Assembly (NCBI RefSeq): GCF_000422965.1
Contig: NZ_AUHB01000003.1
Location: 372,001 to 436,000 of the forward strand
Length of the DNA: 64,000 bases
Direction of reading: 5' to 3'
DNA from: Pleomorphomonas oryzae DSM 16300
GTDB taxonomy: Bacteria; Pseudomonadota; Alphaproteobacteria; Rhizobiales; Pleomorphomonadaceae
Part shown: positions 43,104-51,610 of the stretch, in pieces
Numbering within the stretch: the first letter of the stretch is position 1
How the letters are laid out: each line of letters starts with the position of its first letter
Program-made: the position numbers and the translations under genes
Notes under the pieces: generated by a model
What the model saw: the letters and a program-made list of their open reading frames with translations, nothing else
Told to the model about the DNA's origin: nothing
The model's database searches: none

Positions 43104-44459
43104 TTACTTCGCGGCCAGGAAATCGCCCACTTCCAGCAGCACGAACTCATCGTCATCGGCCTTGTCGACGGCACGACCGGCCGAGAACGGCAGGTTGTTG
43201 TCGTTGCCGACCACGATATGCGTGGCATCGACCACGTCGACATTTTCGATGGTGACGAAAGGCATGGTGTAGACGCCATTCACCGTGCCCTGCTTGGCCT
43301 TGCCTTGGGTATCGGCGACGTTCAGGAGGTCAATGTAGCCGACCTTACGCACCGCCTTGCCGACATTGTCGTCGCCGAAAGCGATCTTGTAGATGCGCTT
43401 ATGCTTGGCCGGCTTGTCGAAACAGGTCGGTTCGGGCTTCGCCGGATCGGCGCAGGCCTTGTCGGCAAGACCGGCGCCGCCGTCGCGTTCGATCACCAGC
43501 GCCGTGCTGTCGTCGATCATATTGAAATCGCCGATGTTGGTGCCGGTGCCCGAGAAGGGATAGAGCCACGAACGGCCGGTCCAGGCCTTCTTGGCCACAT
43601 CGAACTCGACGATGCGGATGGCGGTCGCACCGTCGACCTGCTCGAACTTGCCATCGCCGAGGTAGAGCGGGCCTTCCAACAGCCCGTAGAGCTTGCTGCC
43701 GTCCTTCGACTGGGCCAACCCCTCGAAGCCGTTGGAGCGGCGGAGATTGAAGGCCGGCAACGGCTTGCTCGGATCGGCTGGCAGGCTCAGCGTCGGATTG
43801 TCCGGCGACAGCACCGGCTTACCACCGACGAGCGTCGGCACGACATCGGTCAGCTTGCCGTCGGCGGTGACGTGAAGGAGATAGGGACCGAGCTCCTCGC
43901 CGAGCCAAAAACCGTCGGCAACCGGTTGGATCGACTCGATGTCGAAGTCGGCACCGGTGAGGTAGCGCTTGTCCGCGCCTTCCATGACGATGGGGAACGG
44001 CGCCACTTTGTCCGGATCGCTGAGGAAGACCGTATCAAGACGATCCACCTTACCAGCCGGCCAGTCGAACTTGACATGATGCAGCATCAGCATGGCGTCG
44101 GTGGAGTTGGCCTTGCTGCCGAAGCCGTTGTCGCTGAGCGTCCAGAAGGTGCCGTCCGTCATCGTCTTGATACCGGAAAAACCCTGTACCGCCTGGCCAT
44201 CGAATGGCAGGCCAAGGCCGGTCTTGCGGACGCCATCGAGGCCCGGCACCGAACCTAGAACGGTGGCCCGCTTGCGATCCGGCGTGGTGAACTTGCCGGC
44301 CTGCTTCAGAAAATCCGGTGCGTCGGCCGGTGCGGCGATGATCGTATTGGCCGGCAGAATGGCCTGTGAAACCAGCGTTGCCTTGAAAGCCGTTTCATCG
44401 GCAAACGCCAAGGCAGAGGAAAAGACGAGGGCAACGGACGCCATGAGCAAGGTCTTCAT
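43104..44459 (-). CDS. Exported phytase-like esterase family protein
   Basis: The 451-residue product has a signal peptide (about residues 1-20, LAFA) and belongs to the esterase-like activity of phytase group, a beta-propeller-like fold. Recognisable blocks are GFSGIKTMTDGTFWTLSDNG, FWLGEELGPYLLHVTADGKL and RRSNGFEGLAQSKDGSKLYG. It probably hydrolyses phosphate or carboxylic esters in the periplasm; the substrate is unknown. ATG 44459 has AGGTGAGT upstream. Confidence 0.85.
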   Translation of the reverse strand: MKTLLMASVALVFSSALAFADETAFKATLVSQAILPANTIIAAPADAPDFLKQAGKFTTPDRKRATVLGSVPGLDGVRKTGLGLPFDGQAVQGFSGIKTMTDGTFWTLSDNGFGSKANSTDAMLMLHHVKFDWPAGKVDRLDTVFLSDPDKVAPFPIVMEGADKRYLTGADFDIESIQPVADGFWLGEELGPYLLHVTADGKLTDVVPTLVGGKPVLSPDNPTLSLPADPSKPLPAFNLRRSNGFEGLAQSKDGSKLYGLLEGPLYLGDGKFEQVDGATAIRIVEFDVAKKAWTGRSWLYPFSGTGTNIGDFNMIDDSTALVIERDGGAGLADKACADPAKPEPTCFDKPAKHKRIYKIAFGDDNVGKAVRKVGYIDLLNVADTQGKAKQGTVNGVYTMPFVTIENVDVVDATHIVVGNDNNLPFSAGRAVDKADDDEFVLLEVGDFLAAK

Positions 44460-44510
44460 CGGACTCACCTGAAATGAAATGGAGAAAGCCCGATCTTGGT
44501 AAGAAGCTCC

Positions 44511-44530
44511 GGTGTCAGTGAGTTGACACC
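44511..44530. promoter_or_regulatory. Operator-like palindrome upstream of the esterase gene
   Basis: GGTGTCA-GTGAGT-TGACACC is a perfect 7-base inverted repeat with a 6-base spacer, about 60 bases before the esterase start. Its size and symmetry suit a dimeric regulator. It is not a direct-repeat Pho box. Confidence 0.4.
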
Positions 44531-44574
44531 TCCATGACGCTTCGGTGATCTACGTAAAGGCCAGCGAAAACAAA

Positions 44575-44602
44575 CGCCCCGGCAAAGCAAATTGCCGGGG
44601 CG
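44575..44602 (-). terminator. Terminator of the peptide ABC operon
   Basis: CGCCCCGGCAA (44575-44585) pairs with TTGCCGGGGCG (44592-44602). On the minus strand the stem is followed by TTTGTTTTCG, so it ends the leftward operon whose last gene is the solute-binding protein. Confidence 0.85.
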
Positions 44603-44652
44603 ATGATTGCATCGAGTGCGCTGCAATCGCAGCGTTGCCGCGATGAGACGGC

Positions 44653-46167
44653 TCAGTTTTTCTTGGTCTCTTCCAGGAAGAAGCGGCCGAGCGGATTCTG
44701 GTCGAAATTCTCGATGTTGGCGCGGGTCACATTGATATAGGGGCTGTAGTAGAGATCGATCCAGTTGACGTCGTCCTTGGCCATCTTCTGCAGATCGATA
44801 TACATCTGCTCACGCTTCTTGGGATCCATCTCGACACGCGCCGCCGCGACCAGATCCTTGACAGGCTGGCTCTTGTAACGGGTCATGTAGTTCATGTTGC
44901 TGTCGTCGCCGAGCACGAAGGTGGTCTTCTGGTCGGGGTCCAGAATATCGTTGGTCCAGTACATGACGGACAGATCGTAGGATCCATCGATCAGCATGTT
45001 CCAGCTCTGGCTGGGATCCACTTTTTGCAGATCGAGCGTGACACCGGCCTTGGCCAGCATCTGCTGCATCAGAACGGCGATCTGTTCGTCGGCCTCATTG
45101 CCGGCGTTGACGACGTAGTTCAGCTTCAGGTCCGAAGCGCCCGCCGCGGCCAGCATCGCCTTGGCCTTTTCCGGATCATAGGGACGCTGAAGATTGTCGG
45201 CGTAGTGATAGAGGGCACCCTTCGGAATATAGGAATAGGCGACCTCGCCAATGCCGAAGGTCACCGCGTCGACGATCGCCTTTTTGTCGATCGCCATATC
45301 CAGCGCCTGACGCACCTCCTTCTTGCCGAGCAGCCCATGCGAGTGGTTGATCAGCAGGTGGTCTTCGCGGGTCGATGGGTCGGAAACAACCTTGAGGTTG
45401 GCGTCCTTCTTCAGTTCGGCGACACGCGAGAACGGAACGAACAGCGCGGTATCGAGCTCGCCGGCCTGAACCTTCAGCATGCGGGTATTGTCGTCGGGAA
45501 TGGAAATCCATTCGACACCGTCGAGGCTGACGTTGGCAGCATCCCAGTAGTTGGGGTTCTTCTCGAGGATCACGCGATCGCCGCGGCGCCATTCCTTCAC
45601 CGCGAAGGCACCCGAACCGATCGGCGCTTCGCCAAAGGCTTCCTCGCCCTCCGATTCCAGAACCTTCTTGGGCAGCACGGATACGTTGGGCAGTGCCATC
45701 GACGACAGGAACGGTGCCGACGGCGTCTTCAGCTTGACCACCAGCGTCTTCGCATCGGCGGCAGTAGCCGTGTCGACCACCTTGAAACTATCGGCCCACA
45801 GCGAGCCGGGATTGTCGCGAATGCGCAGCAGCGAGAAGACGGCATCGTCGGCAGTCACCGCGTCGCCATTGGAGAACTTGGCGTCGCGCAGCTTGAAGGT
45901 ATAGGTCAGGCCGTCGTCGGAGACGGTCCAGCTTTCGGCAAGGCCGGGGATCAGCTTGGTGCCGGACTTGTCGACGCGTACCAGCACGTCGAACACATTG
46001 GAGAACACCCAGTTGTCGACGTTCTGAGCGGTCTTGATGGGGTCGAAGGTCGTGCCATCCTCACGGCGGCCGATGGTCAGAACACCGGCCGCCTCGGCAA
46101 TCGAGGCTCCGAGGATGAGGGTGGCAAGAACGGTCGCCACGCTGAGTTTGGTCCATTTTGCGGTCAT
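44653..46167 (-). CDS. Peptide-type ABC transporter solute-binding protein
   Basis: This periplasmic receptor delivers substrate to the adjacent permeases. The 504-residue product has a signal peptide (about residues 1-26, IAEA) and the family 5 (DppA/OppA-type) fold: TTFDPIKTAQNVDNWVFSNV, LAESWTVSDDGLTYTFKLRD, and IGSGAFAVKEWRRGDRVILE. The ligand may be a peptide, amide or opine. It is the last gene of the operon, after the ATPase, an unusual place for a highly expressed receptor. The context with iminopeptidase-like hydrolases suggests a plant-derived amide or peptide. Confidence 0.93.
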   Translation of the reverse strand: MTAKWTKLSVATVLATLILGASIAEAAGVLTIGRREDGTTFDPIKTAQNVDNWVFSNVFDVLVRVDKSGTKLIPGLAESWTVSDDGLTYTFKLRDAKFSNGDAVTADDAVFSLLRIRDNPGSLWADSFKVVDTATAADAKTLVVKLKTPSAPFLSSMALPNVSVLPKKVLESEGEEAFGEAPIGSGAFAVKEWRRGDRVILEKNPNYWDAANVSLDGVEWISIPDDNTRMLKVQAGELDTALFVPFSRVAELKKDANLKVVSDPSTREDHLLINHSHGLLGKKEVRQALDMAIDKKAIVDAVTFGIGEVAYSYIPKGALYHYADNLQRPYDPEKAKAMLAAAGASDLKLNYVVNAGNEADEQIAVLMQQMLAKAGVTLDLQKVDPSQSWNMLIDGSYDLSVMYWTNDILDPDQKTTFVLGDDSNMNYMTRYKSQPVKDLVAAARVEMDPKKREQMYIDLQKMAKDDVNWIDLYYSPYINVTRANIENFDQNPLGRFFLEETKKN

Positions 46168-46184
46168 GTCGAGTTCCCTTCTGG

Positions 46185-47897
46185 TTATGATATTTCGTCC
46201 GTGACGAGCCCGGACGTTTCTTCGGTCAAAGCGTCTCCTCCCCGCGGAGACACAAGCGGTCTGTCCGGATCGATATCCGGAATGGCGCCGATCAAGGCTT
46301 GCGTGTAGGCCTCGCGCGGCGCGTTGAACACATCCTCCGTCCGCCCCTCCTCGACGATCTGGCCGTGGTACATCACCACCACCCGTTCGCAGAGGTTGCG
46401 GACGATGGCGAGATCGTGGGCGATGAACAGCAGCGTCAGATTGAGGCGCTGCTTGAGATCGCGGAACAGATCGACGATCTGCGCCTGAATGGTGACATCG
46501 AGCGCCGCGACGCATTCATCGGCGACAATCAGCTTCGGATTGACGGCGAGCGCCCGGGCAATGCCGGCGCGCTGGCACTGGCCGCCACTCATGGAGAGTG
46601 GCTTGCGATCGGCAAATTCGCGTTCGAGGCCGACGAGATCCAGGAGTTCGCCAATGCGCTGGGGTATCCGCTCCTTCGCCACGCTTTCCTGCACCGCGAG
46701 CACCTCGGCCAACATGGCACCGATGGTGAGGCGCGGGTTGAGCGCGTTATACGGGTCCTGGAAGACCATCGCCGTCTCGCGGCGGAGTTTTCTCAGAGCC
46801 TTCGTCCGTTCAGTGACGATGTCGGCGCCGTCGAAGGTCACATGGCCATCAGAAATAGGCGTCAGACCGAGCAGCGCGCGAGCCAACGTCGACTTGCCTG
46901 AACCGCTTTCGCCGACAATGCCCACCGTCTCGCCGGGCATCACCTGCAGGCTGACCCCTTTCACCGCCGAGAATTCGCGCGGCCCATCGGAGAACAGGCG
47001 ACGCCCGGTCACCGGAAAGCGGACGTGGAGATCATCGATCTCGACAAGTGGCCGTGTTTTCAGCGTTGTTGGATAAGCAGTGTCGGCAGCCGCCATCTGA
47101 CGCTCAGGCATCGAGGGGTGTGAGGCGATGAGGTTCTGCGTATAGGGATGTTGCGGCCGTGCGAGCACGTCGCGCTTGTCGCCGATCTCCAGCAACCGCC
47201 CCTGCCGCAGCACGGCGATACGATCGCAGGTCTGGGCGACAATACCGAGGTCGTGGGTGATCATGATCACCGACAGGCCGCGGCTCTCCCTGAGCTCCAT
47301 CAATAGCCTGAGGATCTGCGCCTGGATGGTGACGTCGAGCGCCGTCGTTGGCTCGTCGGCGATCAGGATGCGCGGATCACAGGAGAGCGCCACGCCGATC
47401 ATCGCCCGCTGCCGCATGCCGCCGGAGAACTCATGCGGATAGCCGTTGTACTGCCGCGCCGGATGCGGAAAGCCCACCTGTGCCAGGATATCCAGCGCCG
47501 CCGCCCTCGCCTCCTTGCCGCCGACGCCACGATGAACGCGGATGCCCTCGGCGATCTGATCGCCGATATGCATCAGCGGATCGAGATGACTGGTAGGGTT
47601 TTGGAAGATCATGCCGATATCGCGACCACGCACCGCGCGAATGTCAGCTTCCGGTGCCTTGGTGAGATCCCGGCCATCGAGCATCACGGAGCCCGAGGTG
47701 ATCGCCAGTTTGGGGGACGGCATCAGCCGCACCAGCGAGCGGCAGGTGAGGCTCTTGCCCGAGCCGCTTTCACCCACCAGGCCGAGGATTTCGCCCTTGC
47801 CGAGATCGAAGGACACATCGTCGATCAGCGTGCGAGGCCCGTCTTCGCCGGCAAAGACGACGCTGAGGTCGCGGACGGAGAGTAGCGTCTCGTTCAT
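46185..47897 (-). CDS. Fused double ABC ATPase (DppD-DppF type)
   Basis: The 570-residue cytosolic protein fuses two ATPase domains of a peptide importer. The first has GESGSGKSLT, the signature SGGMRQRAMIGVAL and the Walker B ILIADEPTTALDV. The second has GESGSGKSTL, the signature SMSGGQCQRAGIARAL and LIVADECVAALDV, in which the usual proline after the catalytic glutamate is a cysteine. The catalytic Asp-Glu pair is intact in both. The start overlaps the upstream permease by ATGA. Confidence 0.93.
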   Translation of the reverse strand: MNETLLSVRDLSVVFAGEDGPRTLIDDVSFDLGKGEILGLVGESGSGKSLTCRSLVRLMPSPKLAITSGSVMLDGRDLTKAPEADIRAVRGRDIGMIFQNPTSHLDPLMHIGDQIAEGIRVHRGVGGKEARAAALDILAQVGFPHPARQYNGYPHEFSGGMRQRAMIGVALSCDPRILIADEPTTALDVTIQAQILRLLMELRESRGLSVIMITHDLGIVAQTCDRIAVLRQGRLLEIGDKRDVLARPQHPYTQNLIASHPSMPERQMAAADTAYPTTLKTRPLVEIDDLHVRFPVTGRRLFSDGPREFSAVKGVSLQVMPGETVGIVGESGSGKSTLARALLGLTPISDGHVTFDGADIVTERTKALRKLRRETAMVFQDPYNALNPRLTIGAMLAEVLAVQESVAKERIPQRIGELLDLVGLEREFADRKPLSMSGGQCQRAGIARALAVNPKLIVADECVAALDVTIQAQIVDLFRDLKQRLNLTLLFIAHDLAIVRNLCERVVVMYHGQIVEEGRTEDVFNAPREAYTQALIGAIPDIDPDRPLVSPRGGDALTEETSGLVTDEIS

Positions 47898-48730
47898 TCG
47901 CGCACCCCCAGGAGATCGCCGAGACCGTCTCCGGTCAGCGAGAAGCCGAAGGCCAGCGTCACGATGGAAAGGCCGGGAAACAGCGTGATCCACCAGGCGG
48001 TGGTGATGAAGCTCTGCCCTTCCGCCACCATGACACCCCATTCGGCAAGCGGCGGCTGCACGCCAAGGCCGAGGTAGCTGATGGCCGCGCCGGACAGCAG
48101 CACCAACACGCAGTCCGACATGGAGAATACCACCGAGCCGGCAATGGCATTGGGAAGCAGATGACGGAACATGATGCGAGGGCCGGAGAATCCAAGGCTG
48201 AGCGCTGCCGTCGCGTAGTCGACCGTCTTCAGCACCAGCATCTGCGCCCTGATCAGTCGGGCGTAAGACACCCAGCCGACCAGCGCCATGGCGATATAGA
48301 AGCTCTGAAGCCCCGGCCCAAGAATGGCGATGATTGAGAGCATCAGCACCAGGAAGGGAAAGGCCAGGATGATGTCGATGAGGCGCATGAAGACGGTATC
48401 GACCTTGCCGCCGAGATAGCCGGCCAGCGTGCCCACCGTCGTGCCGATCAGGAAGGGAAAGACGACGCCGATCACCGCGATCTGCAGATCGATGCGGGTG
48501 CCCCACAGAACACGCGAGAAGATGTCGCGGCCGAAATTGTCGGTGCCGAAAGGATGCCCCCAGGACGGCGGCTGAAGCCGCAGATCGCCGTTCTGTAGGA
48601 TGGGATCGTAAGGAGCAATCAACGGAGCCAGCAGGGCGACCAGTAGGAAGACGACAAGCAGGATCAGCCCGGCCAGCAGCGTCGGCCGCCGCCGAACGGC
48701 CTTCCAGGCCGGAGCGAAGGCGGCGGTCAT
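47894..48730 (-). CDS. Peptide-type ABC transporter permease (DppC-like)
   Basis: This inner-membrane subunit has 278 residues with about six helices and the DppC-type opening LAPLIAPYDPILQNGDLRLQ plus FGTDNFGRDIFSRVLWGTRI. The ATPase-docking EAA loop lies near VSYARLIRAQMLVLKTVDYA. It overlaps the DppB-like gene by ATGA and the ATPase gene by ATGA. Confidence 0.93.
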   Translation of the reverse strand: MTAAFAPAWKAVRRRPTLLAGLILLVVFLLVALLAPLIAPYDPILQNGDLRLQPPSWGHPFGTDNFGRDIFSRVLWGTRIDLQIAVIGVVFPFLIGTTVGTLAGYLGGKVDTVFMRLIDIILAFPFLVLMLSIIAILGPGLQSFYIAMALVGWVSYARLIRAQMLVLKTVDYATAALSLGFSGPRIMFRHLLPNAIAGSVVFSMSDCVLVLLSGAAISYLGLGVQPPLAEWGVMVAEGQSFITTAWWITLFPGLSIVTLAFGFSLTGDGLGDLLGVRE

Positions 48731-49665
48731 TGCTTCACCCTTGGATCGATGGCGACGGTAACGATATCGGCAAGGAAATTCACCAGTACCGTTGCACAGG
48801 CGAACACCATGGCGACGCCCTGCACCACCATGTAGTCGCGCGAAAAGATAGCTCGAACCAACAACTGGCCCATGCCCGGCAAAGCGAAAACGCTTTCAAC
48901 GACGACGGTGCCGCCGATCAGCCAGCCGATGTTGACGGCGAGCAGGTTGACCGTCGGCACCAGCGAGTTGGGCATCACGTGTCGCCAGAAGACGATGCTC
49001 TCCGGCATGCCGCGCGCCCGAGCCGCCGTAGCGAGATCGTCCTTGAGTTCGGCGATCATCGCCGTGCGGAGCGAGCGCATCAGCACGGTCGATAGCGACA
49101 GAGCGATGGTCAGAGACGGCAGGATCAGGTGGTAGAGCTTGTCGACGACAGTCTCGCCATAACCTGACACCGGGAACAGATCGAACCGCACCGAGAAGAA
49201 GATGATCAGCATCAGCGCCAGCCAGAACGGCGGAAACCCGATACCGAAGGTCGAGATGAAGCGCACGGCGTGGTCGGCCGGCCCACCGTTCGACCGGGCT
49301 GCCAGCGAGGCGAGCGGCACGGCGATGATGAGCGACAGCAGTACCGACGTGAGCACCAGCGTCAGCGTCGGTTCGATACGGGTGGTGATCAACCTCAGCA
49401 CGTCGATCTTGTAGAGAATGGATTTGCCCATCTCGCCATGGCCGAGGTTCTGGAGAAAATAGAAGTATTGCAACCAGATCGGCTGATCGAGGCCATACTG
49501 GGCGCGGATGGCGGCGATGGCGGCCGGCGTCGACTTGGTACCGAGCAGCACGCGCGCCGGATCGCCGGGGATCAGGCGGACCAGGACGAAGGTGATCACG
49601 CTGATGCCGAACAGCACCGGCAGGAACTGCAGTGGGCGATAGAGAACGAACTTATACCGGTGCAT
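48727..49665 (-). CDS. Peptide-type ABC transporter permease (DppB-like)
   Basis: The 312-residue inner-membrane subunit begins MHRYKFVLYRPLQFLPVLFG, with the DppB-type motif FVLVRLIPGDPARVLLGTKS and an EAA loop near ELKDDLATAARARGMPESIV. ATG 49665 is chosen over a longer frame to 49686, because the family starts close to the first helix. It lies 45 bases downstream of the iminopeptidase-like gene on the same strand, so the two are probably one operon. Confidence 0.92.
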   Translation of the reverse strand: MHRYKFVLYRPLQFLPVLFGISVITFVLVRLIPGDPARVLLGTKSTPAAIAAIRAQYGLDQPIWLQYFYFLQNLGHGEMGKSILYKIDVLRLITTRIEPTLTLVLTSVLLSLIIAVPLASLAARSNGGPADHAVRFISTFGIGFPPFWLALMLIIFFSVRFDLFPVSGYGETVVDKLYHLILPSLTIALSLSTVLMRSLRTAMIAELKDDLATAARARGMPESIVFWRHVMPNSLVPTVNLLAVNIGWLIGGTVVVESVFALPGMGQLLVRAIFSRDYMVVQGVAMVFACATVLVNFLADIVTVAIDPRVKQ

Positions 49666-49710
49666 CTTGGCTTCCGGACGTGGCAACGAATGTCATGAGT
49701 GGGGCAAGCA

Positions 49711-50601
49711 TCATCGCTGGCTGTGTTTCCCGAGGAAGGCGAGGAGCGCCGGGTAGTAATCCCCCGGGTTCTCGTAGAATGGCATGTGGCTCGAATTGGC
49801 GAACACCTTAAGCTCGGCATCGGGCAGATTGAGCTTCATGCGCAGCGCGCAAGCCGGTGTCAGCTCGTCATGCTCGCCGCAGGTGATCAACGTCGGCACG
49901 GTAATCTTGTGAAGGTCGGGAACGCGGTTCCAGTCCTTGAGGTTGCCGATGTAGAGGAATTCGTTCGGTCCCTGCATGGTGCCGTAGGGACCCATGTTCC
50001 AGTCGGACAGCGAACGATTGACCGGCGCCGGCCACTCTTTCAGACGGCAGACGTGGCGGTAGTTGAGCAGCGTGACCGCCGCCAGATACTCGGGATGATC
50101 GATGGTGCCAGCCGCTTCGTGCGCCTGCATCATCGCCACCGTCTCCGATCCAAGCGCGCCGCGCAGGCGTTCGAGCTCGGTGATGAGATGCGGCATGTCG
50201 GCGACGGTATCCTCCAGGATCAGCGTCTTGAGCGCCTCCGGATAGGTGAGCGCGTAATCGATGGCGAGCCAGCCGCCCCAGGAGTGACCGAGGAAATGCA
50301 CCTTGCCGAGGCCGAGCGCCCGCCGCACCGTTTCGGTCTCCTCGACATAGCGACCGATCGTCCAAAGGGCAGGATCGGTGGGGCGATCGGATGCGCCAGT
50401 GCCAAGTTGGTCGAAGGCGATCACGCGGTAGCCCCGGTCGATCAGGCAGGAGTGAGCTTCGCGGAGATAATCGCAGGGAAGACCGGGGCCACCGTTGGCC
50501 AGGAAAACCACCTCGTCGCCCGCGCCGAACTCATAGGCGATGACGTCATAGCCACCGACTTTCACCACGTGCGTAGCATCCGGGGCGATTTCCCGCCACA
50601 T
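49711..50601 (-). CDS. pip: Proline iminopeptidase-like alpha/beta hydrolase (copy 1)
   Basis: The 296-residue protein belongs to the S33 peptidase group. It has the oxyanion motif NGGPG (36-40), the nucleophile elbow GHSWGG (Ser107), the acid in CGEHDELTPA and the histidine in SSHMPFYENPG. ATG 50601 is preferred: GGAG stands eight bases before it, whereas GTG 50634 adds a poor extension. Such hydrolases sit beside plant-responsive LuxR solos (OryR, XccR, PipR). Here the gene is divergent from the LuxR gene and heads the ABC transporter operon. The substrate is probably an amide or N-terminal amino acid derivative. Confidence 0.88.
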   Translation of the reverse strand: MWREIAPDATHVVKVGGYDVIAYEFGAGDEVVFLANGGPGLPCDYLREAHSCLIDRGYRVIAFDQLGTGASDRPTDPALWTIGRYVEETETVRRALGLGKVHFLGHSWGGWLAIDYALTYPEALKTLILEDTVADMPHLITELERLRGALGSETVAMMQAHEAAGTIDHPEYLAAVTLLNYRHVCRLKEWPAPVNRSLSDWNMGPYGTMQGPNEFLYIGNLKDWNRVPDLHKITVPTLITCGEHDELTPACALRMKLNLPDAELKVFANSSHMPFYENPGDYYPALLAFLGKHSQR

Positions 50602-50736
50602 GGTCCGATCTCCACAGCTTGATCCAAAGCTCACGATTTGAGCGTGATCAAATTTTGGCTGAATTGGCGCTCAACACCAGCTATTAGAAGTGATAGGGTT
50701 CGACGAATGGAGGAGCTTGGGTCACCCACCCGTGGG

Positions 50737-50749
50737 CGTTTCACTCCGG
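50737..50749. promoter_or_regulatory. CGTTTCACTCCGG motif upstream of the LuxR gene
   Basis: The same 13 bases recur at 52588-52600 before the amidase gene. Here they lie in the divergent region between the pip-ABC operon and the LuxR gene, 12 bases before the LuxR ATG and partly overlapping its ribosome binding site (CCGGAG). They may be a site for the LuxR-type protein or another regulator. Confidence 0.4.
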
Positions 50750-50760
50750 AGTAGCTATAA

Positions 50761-51543
50761 ATGCTCGTCGACATCGCCGCCATCAGGGAGCGGCTCACCA
50801 CCGAAACTGGTCTTGACGGCTGCATCGACCAAGCCTTCGACATGGTCAAGGGCTTTGGTTTCGATGCGCTTATCTACGACTACACGCCGGTGCCCTACGA
50901 CATCGACGGCACTATGAACATCCCCTCGGTTCTCAAGCTCAGGAACGTGCCGGAGGACATGCACGAATACTGGTGCGGCCGCGGCTATTTCCGCTTCGAC
51001 CCGGTGCAACAGCTCGCCATTCGGACGTCGACGCCCTTTTTCTGGGACTATGACCGCGACGCCAACACCGCGATCCGCAAGTATCTCAGCGACGACAGCC
51101 GTCCGGTGGAGAGCTATCTTCGCGACCGCGGCCTGACATCCGGCGTCACCGTGCCCGTGCATTTGCCACGCGGTGACTATGCAACCGTGACCGGCGTCCG
51201 TTTCGGTGCCAGCACCGATTTCCGGCGCACCGCCGAAGGGGCCCTCGCCGACTTCGGACTGCTCGCCCACCTCTTTCATGAAACGGCCTATTCGGCCTTT
51301 GATGTCCCGGCCCGCATCGGCGCTATGCCGCGTCTCACCGATCGCGAGCGCGAATGCCTGCGCCACTCCGCCGAGGGCCTGTCGGCCAAAGAAATCTCCC
51401 GCATCATCGACCGGTCGGTTCCGACGGTGGTAATGCACCTCAACTCGGCCATCCGAAAACTGGGGGCTCGCAATCGCACCCAGGCCGTGGTGCGCGCCAT
51501 CCACTATCGATTGTTCGACGAACCGCAGACCTATAACTTCTGA
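50761..51543 (+). CDS. LuxR-type solo regulator of the plant-responsive (OryR/PipR) class
   Basis: The 260-residue protein has an autoinducer-binding domain (about residues 15-170) and a LuxR helix-turn-helix (about 190-250, LTDRERECLRHSAEGLSAKE). Aligned with TraR, Trp57 is Met67 and Tyr61 is Trp71 (VPEDMHEYW), while Asp70, Pro71, Trp85 and Gly113 are kept as Asp80, Pro81, Trp95 and Gly128. The Met/Trp pair marks solos that answer plant compounds and not acyl-homoserine lactones. No luxI-type synthase is in the window. The regulator lies between two iminopeptidase-like genes, with a peptide-type ABC operon adjacent. Confidence 0.92.
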   Translation: MLVDIAAIRERLTTETGLDGCIDQAFDMVKGFGFDALIYDYTPVPYDIDGTMNIPSVLKLRNVPEDMHEYWCGRGYFRFDPVQQLAIRTSTPFFWDYDRDANTAIRKYLSDDSRPVESYLRDRGLTSGVTVPVHLPRGDYATVTGVRFGASTDFRRTAEGALADFGLLAHLFHETAYSAFDVPARIGAMPRLTDRERECLRHSAEGLSAKEISRIIDRSVPTVVMHLNSAIRKLGARNRTQAVVRAIHYRLFDEPQTYNF

Positions 51544-51610
51544 TAGCTGCTGCTCAGCTTTTCGTCGCGCTATGTTTTTGCTCAACGCATAAGCAGCGCG
51601 GAGAATGAAA

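Noticed and set aside
43218-44258. 346-codon frame antisense to the phytase-like esterase
   Set aside because: The minus-strand product has a signal peptide and family motifs; the plus-strand frame has neither.
45025-46308. 427-codon frame antisense to the solute-binding protein
   Set aside because: The binding protein is well supported. The antisense frame lacks a ribosome binding site and recognisable motifs.
50602-51610. Classical lux box near the LuxR gene
   Set aside because: No good 20-base imperfect palindrome of lux-box type was found in the two intergenic regions; only the shared 13-base motif stood out.
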